The translations under genes and the position numbers were made by a program. From Rehmannia glutinosa (Eukaryota > Streptophyta > Magnoliopsida > Lamiales > Orobanchaceae), in assembly GCA_016081115.2 (NCBI GenBank), contig CM071930.1, forward strand, positions 41,515,335 through 41,579,334: 64,000 nucleotides of DNA, given 5' to 3'. Positions 56,825 to 64,000 of the stretch are shown piece by piece. Numbering within the stretch: position 1 is the first letter of the stretch; each line of letters begins with the position of its first letter. The notes under the pieces are model-generated. The model made no database searches, was not told where the DNA came from, and worked only from the letters and a program-made list of their open reading frames with translations.

Positions 56825-58369
56825 TGTAGGTCCCAAGGGGTGTGAGTAAGGTTTAGAAGGGGGGGTTGAATAAACCTTACCAACTTTTCGATTTTAGTCC
56901 TTTTAAAATATTACAGAGTTAAATACACAGCTAAGTCCTTGAGGGACAACTAAGTTAGTTAACCAGCAGAGTTAGCCACTCAACAAACTGTTGTTGATAG
57001 AATAACTCAGCTGTTTAGTCTAAACCTTAACTCGGCAGTGATGAAATTTTCAGCGAAAGACTTAACACCCTTGAATTTGGTTTAAGTTTGTTTTAACACT
57101 TGATTTTAGCACTTTGTTAATTATCAGTTGGATAGCAAATTATCGTGAGATATAAAATAATATGCGAGAAATTAAATCTTTGAAATGTAAATGACACAAT
57201 AATTTTTATAGAGGTTCGAAGATGGGGTAATTCTTCTACTCCTCTCTTCTCCAACTCCTGGAGGAATCCACTAAGTATTGATCGAGTACAAAGTGGTTAT
57301 CGGTCCCGGATACAAGTCTTGATCACACAAACGACTTGATCCTTTGGGACTCGATCTGAGATGCCTTGGTCACGCGGTGGCTTCTCGTCCGACTCAGCTT
57401 CTTCACAGGGCGGCTGCCTTGTTACTTTAGCTCACTTGCTCAACCTTCTTGGATTTGATCACGAAGCCCTCCAATAACTTGAGACTGGTTCGACCTTGAA
57501 CCTTTCTACAATCCTCCTTGGAATGTAGACCCCTTTTGATTCTCCAAAAGTTTCCTATTCAACAGTTTGAAGTTGTCTTTCCTTCACAGCTTGGTGTTGG
57601 ATCGATTTCCTTCGAAATTTATGCTTGAGAATTTGCTTGAATAACTTGAGAATATTTTACAAGTTACAGTTCGAATAATAGCTTGAATGTTCGTGGTTCA
57701 GGTAACCTTCTCTCAAAGTGATTCCTCAGCCTTTTATAGTGAACTTTCAAAAATCTGCCCGTTGAAGAGATAGCTGAATTTCAAAAGTCACTTGTGTTCG
57801 TTGGCTTGTCTTGTTGCAGTCCTTGATATTGACATTTCCTCGTATTAAATGAACATTTAGCTTTTCAGGGTCTGACACAAGGTGCAGTGCTTCCCATTGG
57901 TTTATTCCTTTTGCACGCTTCTGGGAATGAACACTTTAAGACATGGCAGCATGGAAGTATTACTTGTTTAGGTAATATTCTTGACTTATGTGCAACGGAT
58001 TCTTTTCAGTTGACTCCTCTTTGCAGCTGCCTTTTCCCCAGGTGACTTGAGTCTGCTCCAATGATTGAAAGACGAATCTGTCACTTCAACTTGACTTGGC
58101 TTCTTGAGTTGACTTGACTGACACTTCACACAGCTGTATCTTAGCTGATACTCCTTCAGTCGAGTTCTTGACTTCTCCTCCTTGCCATACTCAGCTGTTT
58201 CACAGCGGAGTCTTCAGTTGACGTCTTGTATATCCAGGCATAACTGTCTTGACTCAGCTCGTACAGTCCTATCTATTACAATGCAAATTACAAGGAAAAT
58301 GGGGTGCCAACTTTCTAGTCTAAGATTTACATGGCATTCATCAAAATCTAATAAATAAATTTCCCAACA
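56825..58369 (-). mobile_element. 5' LTR of the outer Sirevirus (1,545 bp)
   Basis: On the minus strand TGTTGGGAAATTTATT...GGGACCTACA, with TATAAAA at 57738-57732. It adjoins MULE2 Ulp1 coding sequence at 58370. Confidence 0.92.
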
Positions 58370-58374
58370 AATTA

Positions 58375-59003
58375 TAATCCCACCAATTGTAGTCCTTTAT
58401 CTTTGAAACATCATCAATGCAATTGAGAATAAGTGGATTGATGTATCCACTCTATAAATTCCCAACAAGTACGCTGTCAACAAGCGTCACAAAGTGCCTA
58501 CGAAACCAGTCACCACCATCTACACACTGCATCATCCTAACAGCCAAATCACCCGCAGTCACTCTTTGGAAATTTGTAAACATTGTTTTTCACTCGTTGT
58601 ACAGAGCGCATTTCCCAGATTTTTTCTTTTTCTCAATAACAACATCGCCATCAGAAAACCCCATAACCCTACCAACATCTTCCCTTTCAATGTGAATACG
58701 CCTACCATCCTCAAAAATTAGTTCACTACTTAATGCATTCAAATTTTCAACTAGCCAATATGTAAGCTTTTTAATAAAATCATCAATTTTCGAATTAAAC
58801 AAACTACCAAATCCCATCTCAATGACAACAGACTTCTGTGCGGGTTTAAGAGCACGAAGAGCATCTACAATAACCTTGGGTTTCGCCCTTATTTGCGTTC
58901 CAGGGTAATTCTGATCGTTCATTTGCCTCTTTTTGGGCTGCTCATCCCCCGAACTCTCTTCCTCACCACTACCATACTCTATTTCCTCTTCTTCGCTTGA
59001 CAT
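58375..59003 (-). pseudogene. MULE2 Ulp1-like protease pseudogene, 5' part
   Basis: It starts MSSEEEEIEYGSGEEE at 59003, an acidic N-terminus, then basic sequence, then EMGFGSLFNSKIDDFIKKL and a block GRVMGFSDGDVVIEKK (about 58690-58640), which recur in plant MULE-borne Ulp1 proteins. The frame stays constant after stops at about 58590 and 58450, with DGGDWFRRHFVTLVDS between them; the corresponding MULE1 segment reads DGGIGFKRHFVALVDC. The Sirevirus inserted after DYNWWDY. The rest of the gene is at 26064-29885. Confidence 0.75.
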
Positions 59004-59070
59004 TTTTTATAAACCGGAACTCCTGCATAATAAATAAAAAAAACAACGACAATTAAGCTGTCAGAAAACT
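59004..59070 (-). other. Immediate 5' leader of the MULE2 Ulp1 gene
   Basis: Short A-rich leader; a possible acceptor precedes the ATG. No promoter motif can be assigned. Confidence 0.3.
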
Positions 59071-59680
59071 TTATGCATCAACATGTTTACATCCCACTAA
59101 ATATTGTATATTTAACTTAGCATATTTGTATACTTAGTATTTGGCACGATCCCCATATAAAAAAGACCAAATCCATATATAATTTGTCAACTTGGTGTTC
59201 CACTAAAATATTGTATTTTTAGCACAACTTATCCAAATACTTGGAATACACCAAAAAACCCACATAAAAAATCCACACCATCCATATGTGAAAACTTTAT
59301 ACATATTTCTGTTTAAATTGCACTTAATTGTATGTTAAGTATAACAAATATGTATAAATGATATACACCACCAACTCCTCATAAAAAATAACACGTCTCT
59401 AAAAATTTATACAATTTCTTGTTTAGATTCCACTAAATGATGTATGTTTAACATGACAAAAGTGTTTACTTAGTTTACATCAATTGTATACAGCTTTCAG
59501 TTCACATTTCACTTATCCTGTATAATTAATGTAACAAATTTGTATAGATAAAATACACAACAAAGCCACACAAAAAAAAATACTATACACATATCTAAAA
59601 TTTATACAATTTCCAGTCTACATTTCCCTAAAAAATGTATATTTCACATGAGATATATGTAAACTTAGTATATATGAACA
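59071..59680. repeat. Six degenerate tandem units of about 110 bp upstream of MULE2 Ulp1
   Basis: Units start near 59071, 59180, 59293, 59407, 59489 and 59600. Each carries a (T)TTATAC or TGTATAC opening, then CACTAAAT-like sequence, then TGTATATTTAAC or a variant, then a TGTATACTTAG-type word. Divergence among units is high. Confidence 0.6.
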
Positions 59681-60462
59681 AACGAATTTTAATTTTTTCA
59701 GTGAAAAATTTCTAAAATCCTACAAAAATCAACTAATGAACAAATTCAAAAGATTCATGTAAAAATTGCGAAAACAATTCAACACCTAGTAAAAATTTGA
59801 AAAAAAAGAAGCAAAATACAGAAAAAAAAAAGGGTTACCTTCAAGCCAAAATAACAAAATGCGTCGGAACCCAAACCCTAACTCTTCTCCACAGGAACAA
59901 TCACCTTCAACCGCCAACAAATACTCGGTCGCACAGGGACAATCGCAATGTGGGAAAAATCGAAAAAATTAACTGAAAATTAAAAAAATTAGTCCATAAA
60001 CATTAACGAAATCCCTAACCTACTACCTTCCTCAAAAATCGAACTCTTACATACCTATAAAACTTGAAGAGACGAGCGCCGAATGATGATTACTTGCAGG
60101 CGTCTGATTTCAAGGTAGAAGACGGGCGAAAATTTGGTGGAATTGAGATATATGGTTTTATTCTGAGATATAGGGTTTGGTTTCTTGCTACCAAGTATCA
60201 GTTTGATTTTGAAAAGACACGAAAGGATTTTTGATACTGAAAAGAAACCAAGTAGCAGTTGGATTTCAAAAAAACACGAAAAGGGATATTGGCTCCTAAA
60301 AATCTGGTAAGTGATAAAAGGGAAGATTTAATTTTCCTAAAAACACGCACTAAAAGTCTTAATCTTCACAGTTATTATAAGTAAAAATACTATACTACCC
60401 TTATATTCCAAAAATAACAAAAAATAATCTGCACCATTAAAAGTTTTTGATCAAGGGCCTAT
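59681..60462. other. Subterminal region of MULE2 right end
   Basis: No ORF. It is relatively G/C-richer around 59840-60120 (CAAACCCTAACTC, CGAAAAATTAACTG), as in the matching part of MULE1, and could contain the leftward promoter. Confidence 0.4.
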
Positions 60463-60511
60463 ATGAGGTCTTATGGACTAACCTAAAGGGATTGGTCTCA
60501 TTTCAACCAAT

Positions 60512-60514
<3 letters not shown>
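60463..60514 (-). repeat. MULE2 right terminal inverted repeat
   Basis: On the minus strand GGGATTGGTTGAAATGAGAC, then a block with TTAGTCCATAAGACC. It pairs with 21367-21420 and is followed by a TA tract. Confidence 0.7.
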
Positions 60515-60549
<35 letters not shown>

Positions 60550-60596
60550 TATTATATTGTACATACCATTTTGAAAATATATAATAAGTAAATACT
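60515..60596. other. TA tract and short AT-rich spacer
   Basis: TA dinucleotides at 60515-60545, the insertion context of MULE2, then about 50 bp to the next LTR. Confidence 0.7.
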
Positions 60597-62062
60597 TGTT
60601 AGGAAATTTATTGTATAGATTTTGATGATGCTTAGAAAAGTTAGTATTAGAAAGTTGGCACCCCAATTCTGTATGTAAATTCAAGTTTATAATAGTAAGA
60701 TATTATAGCTGATCAATTAACAGCTAAGTTGAAGATACAAAAGACTTGCTGAAAAATGCAGAGAAGATTCAGTTAAGTCACAATTGAGTAAACTAGAAGA
60801 GCTTCAGTCAAGTACATCAGATGTGTCTTTCAGAAGACTTACAGCAGAGTCATCCAAAGAATGATGGAGAAGACTCATTTTTATGGGGTAAAGCAGCTGA
60901 AGGACTTAAAGACAACTGAAGAAGTCCGTTATGTTAAAAGTCAAAGACTTACCTGTTTTGGTAATGAAAATAGACCTACAACCTTAAAGTTGTCTTGCTG
61001 AAAGAGTACAAGAACCTGAAACCAATGAGAAGCCTGCAGAACTCTGAATCGTTTTAGGAGCCTGCAAGTACTAAAATTCAAAGGTTGGGTCAACATCAAA
61101 TGTTGTAGAAACAAGACAAGCCAACGAATAAAAGTGCGAGTTTGAATCTTGTCTATCTCTTGAATGGATAAAATTTGAACTCTCACTATTAAAGGTTGAG
61201 GAATTTTTCAAAGAGAAGTATATGACATACAAGAGAGCAAGCAATTCAGAATATTGAAGTATTCAAGCAATATCTGCAAATACTCTCTTTCAAGGAAAAA
61301 TTTATACATCCTCAAGCCTACATCAAAAGACACTTTATCCAACACATTTGTGGAAGATAGAAGTTGTTCTTCAAGTTGAAGAGGAAATATTTGCAAAGAC
61401 AAAGGGGTATATATTTCCAAGGAGTGAAGGAGATATAGTGAGGTTCAAGTTCGAACCTGTTTCAAATCCGAAGGAGGGCTGGGTGATCAAGTCCTGAAGA
61501 TTTGAAGAGCTGAAGTAGTGAGGTAACTGTCTTACAAAGAGCTGAGTCCCAGAAGTGTAGCCAGCTATGTGATAAGGACTGCACTTGGACTATTGTACTT
61601 TTGTAACAAAGTTACTGTTACATTAGTGGATTTCTCCTGGAGTAGGAGAAGAATGGAGTAGAGGAATTACCCCATCCTCAAACCACTATAAACTTTGTGT
61701 AATTTATTTTCTGCACTTTATTTATGCATATTTACTTACTAGTTATATTTGCTATCCAACTGATAATATCCAACCTAAAGGTAATTGTTGATAGACCAAA
61801 CCTTTAAAAGGATGTAAGACTTCCACTGTAAAAATCAAGAAAACTGAATTTCTAAAGATTAAACTTCATGCAGCTGAGTTACTCTATCAACAGCTCAGAG
61901 TTCGTTGAGTGGTTAACTCTTCTGCTTGAAAGATTAACACAGTTTTCTTCCAAAAGACTTAGCCGTTTTCTTGTAAAACTCTGATTTCGTAATCGAAAAT
62001 TTGGTAAAGTTTATTCAACCCCACCCCCTTCTAGACTTTACTCACACCCCTTGGGGCCTACA
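60597..62062 (+). mobile_element. 5' LTR of a third Sirevirus-family element (1,466 bp)
   Basis: TGTTAGGAAATTT...TTGGGGCCTACA. It shares the AGTTGGCACCCCA block and the end with the other LTRs but is clearly a different subfamily, closer to the partial LTR at 1-896. The TATA position near 61187 reads CTATTAAAGG and is degenerate. Confidence 0.88.
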
Positions 62063-62064
62063 AG

Positions 62065-62082
62065 TGGTATCAGAGCGGTTGG
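62065..62082 (+). promoter_or_regulatory. Primer-binding site of the third element
   Basis: TGGTATCAGAGCGGTTGG two bases after the LTR, the same tRNA-iMet site. Confidence 0.88.
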
Positions 62083-62180
62083 TTCAAAGAATCTTCCGCA
62101 CTGGTTACTGAACTAGATCTCATTTCTTTTCAAAACATCAACACTACAGTTTTCAAAAGTTTTATTTCTGAGTTATTATC

Positions 62181-64000
62181 ATGGAAGCAAATCTATCCCG
62201 TATTCATATGTTTAATATCGAGGAATTTGATGACTAGAAAATTTGCATGAAGGCACATCTCCTTGCACTACATGACGAAATGTGGTTTGTCATTGAAGAT
62301 GGACCCATTAGAATTACTAAAGTGAATACTGATGTGAGAGCAACAAGAGATGATGCTGAAAGAGCTGCTGAGGTTGTCAAACCCAGAAGCGAATGGACGA
62401 ATGAGGATAGAAAAAGATACAATTTGGATAATGTGGCCAAAGATATCTTATATAAAATTTTAGATAAAGCCATGTTTAATAAAGTTAAATCTTGCTGGAC
62501 TGCTAAAGAAATTTGGGAGAAGCTGACTCTTATCTGTGAAGGCTCAGAGTAGATAAATGAGAACAAGCTTATAGTTGCTCTCCAAAAGTTCGAGAATTTC
62601 AAGATGATGACTGGAGTGTCATTGGACCAACTGGATGCAAGGTTCACAAAAATCACCAATGAGTTGTCTGCCTTAGATAAGGAATACACACAGAAGGAAA
62701 TGTGCATTAAGATTCTGAGAGCACTCCCAGCTGAGTGGGAAATGAAAGTGATAGCTCTAAAACATTCAATGGATTTGACAAAGATATCTAACCATGAGCT
62801 ATTCTTTGATTTGAAGGCTTATGAATTTGAGCTAAAGAGAAAAGAGCAAGATGAGATAGTTGTATCGAAGGCAACTGCTATGTTGGCTTGAGAATCCAAG
62901 TCAACTGACTCCAAGGACATCATAGACAAAGAAGAAATTACCTTGATGGTCAAGAGGTTCAACAAGTTTTTCAAGAAGAATTACAAGAGAAATAAATGAG
63001 AATCCTCTAGAAGGCACTCAACTCCCTCTAAAAGAAAAGAGGAGAGAACCCCCAAAAGAGCTGAGAAGAAAGTCAAGATCTATCTTTGGAATTGACAGCT
63101 AGGTCGAAACCAATTAAACAAATTGATTGTCCCCTACCCACCAACAACAAATACGAAAATGATGAGGAAAAGAGAGTCTTCAGGGAAAGAAGACGGGAAA
63201 GAAAGAAAGCAATGATGGCTGCATAATCTGATACAGCCAAGTGCAAAGAGACAGTTGAGTCAGACAGCAATGAAGCTGACTACTCATCTGATACAGAAGA
63301 AGAGGCCTTGATTTGTCTCATGGCCAAAGAACAAGAAAATGAGGTAAACTCTAACTCATCTGATTCAAATTCTGATGACAGTGATAATCATACACATCAT
63401 CACCCATTGATCTTTATGATTTATTAGACAAAATGATGAAAGATTTTGAGCATATGAAATCCTCACACACTCTTAAATGAGGAAAACAACCAACTCAAAA
63501 GTCAAAACTCACAGCTGACTGAAGAGCTGAGTATCCTAAGTCACACAGCTGATGAGAATAAAGAGTTGAAAGCTGAAAGAGCAAAGCTTAAAGCAAACCT
63601 TGCCGAGAAAGAAAAGAGGTAACAACAACTCAAAAATGTAATTGCATCACTCAACAAATCATCTAAAACATTGGATGAATTGATGATGATACAAAAGTAT
63701 ATTGGAGATGAAATAGGCTTAGGATTCAATTCCTTTGTGAATGCTCAAACTCACAGAGTGATTTTAGAAATAGGATCCTCAAGCAATGGGGGAGTCAAGA
63801 AATCTAAAATACCATATGTTGCACCCACATACAACCACAAACACACACATGCTGGCCTTGACTATAAAGACAAAAGAAAGAAGTCAACTGAGTATGCTGA
63901 AAGAATAGCTGAAACAAAATTCAGAAAGGTTAATCAGCAGACTCCAAACATAGATATTCTATGAAGTCAAAATAGAACTACCAAAAATCCCATAAGTTTC
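62181..64000 (+). pseudogene. gag of the third Sirevirus-family element, cut by window end
   Basis: It starts MEANLSRIHMFNIEEFDD at 62181. In-frame stops replace a Trp codon at about 62236 and a residue at about 62550; otherwise the gag core is open (62247-62552, 62604-62891), with LDARFTKITNELSALDKEY. MVKRFNKFFKKNYKRNK follows at about 62946. The zinc knuckle region near 63085 has lost its second Cys to a stop and the rest of the pattern. A helical Glu/Lys-rich part runs to about 63640, then DEIGLGFNSF at 63706. pol would lie beyond the window. Confidence 0.8.

Larger units (their letters stand above)
29886..58369 (-). mobile_element. Sirevirus-type Ty1/copia element (outer, reverse), interrupted by two nested elements
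   Basis: On the minus strand the order is 5' LTR (58369-56825), PBS (56822-56805), gag (from 56694), pol (to 51225), downstream ORF (50675 to 30447), polypurine tract, and a truncated 3' LTR (30193-29886). PBS, pol domain order (protease, integrase, RT, RNase H), the CCHC gag and the AAAAAAGGGAAAA tract place it in the SIRE/Maximus lineage. A forward element of the same family (36484-50543) and a reduced gypsy element (about 31040-34183) are inserted in the downstream ORF. Without them it is about 11.3 kb. The five bases beyond the intact LTR are AATTA; the opposite target duplication was lost with the truncated LTR. Confidence 0.85.
21367..60514. mobile_element. MULE2: Mutator-like element with FAR1-type transposase and Ulp1 gene, split by nested insertions
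   Basis: The left end (GGGAGGGGATCCTGCGAGACC...) and the reverse of the right end (GGGATTGGTTGAAATGAGACC...) form inverted repeats that share GTCCATAAGACC. Both sit in TA tracts. A rightward transposase pseudogene (22362-25172) and a leftward Ulp1 pseudogene lie inside. A Sirevirus with its own nested inserts occupies 29886-58369; removing it leaves a MULE of about 10.7 kb. The gene order matches MULE1. Confidence 0.8.

Noticed and set aside
59004..60462. A host promoter or gene between the MULE2 Ulp1 start and the right terminus
   Set aside because: The stretch lies inside the MULE terminal repeats and contains only degenerate repeats.

Overview
This window is a repeat-filled stretch of a plant nuclear genome, and I find no host gene in it. 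Evidence for a plant: tRNA-iMet-primed Ty1/copia LTR elements of the Sirevirus (SIRE/Maximus) type, Tat/Athila-like Ty3/gypsy remnants, Mutator-like elements (MULEs) with a FAR1-type transposase and a Ulp1-like cysteine protease gene, and a Stowaway-like MITE. A flowering plant, probably a eudicot, is likely; the species cannot be named from this. One 100-N assembly gap lies at 4689-4788.

Layout. 1-896: end of a reverse-oriented Sirevirus-family LTR. About 1441-4560: 3' end and LTR of a gypsy element. 5251-5690: a foldback (inverted-repeat) element. About 6180-15111: MULE1, with a broken transposase gene (+) and a broken Ulp1 gene (-) in convergent arrangement. 15140-16226: a non-autonomous relative with related termini and internal tandem repeats. 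16997-17251: Stowaway-like MITE. 17882-19907: solo LTR with 5-bp target duplication ACTTT. 21367-60514: MULE2, bounded by terminal inverted repeats lying in TA tracts. 60597 to the window end: LTR, PBS and gag of another Sirevirus-family element.

MULE2 is a Russian doll. Its Ulp1 gene is split by a reverse-oriented Sirevirus (29886-58369). That element's downstream ORF is split by a complete forward Sirevirus of the same family (36484-50543, perfect TSD TTTCT) and, elsewhere, by an internally reduced gypsy element (about 31040-34183). Without inserts MULE2 is about 10.7 kb and the outer Sirevirus about 11.3 kb.

How the parts would work. In both MULEs the transposase combines a FAR1-like zinc domain, a DDE core, a SWIM finger and a C-terminal zinc knuckle; the opposed gene encodes a Ulp1-type (SUMO-protease-like) cysteine protease, as in the Kaonashi-type MULEs known in plants. 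The Sireviruses carry gag, then protease-integrase-RT-RNase H, then an extra downstream ORF of about 4.6 kb. Every protein gene seen here is interrupted, so none of these copies looks autonomous now.

The least expected structure is in the MULE non-coding DNA: introns and flanks are made largely of degenerate repeats of about 95-115 bp, each MULE using its own recurrent word. Also odd: the younger, inner Sirevirus is far more frameshifted than the older one that contains it. All lineage names rest on reading motifs by eye; no database search was run.
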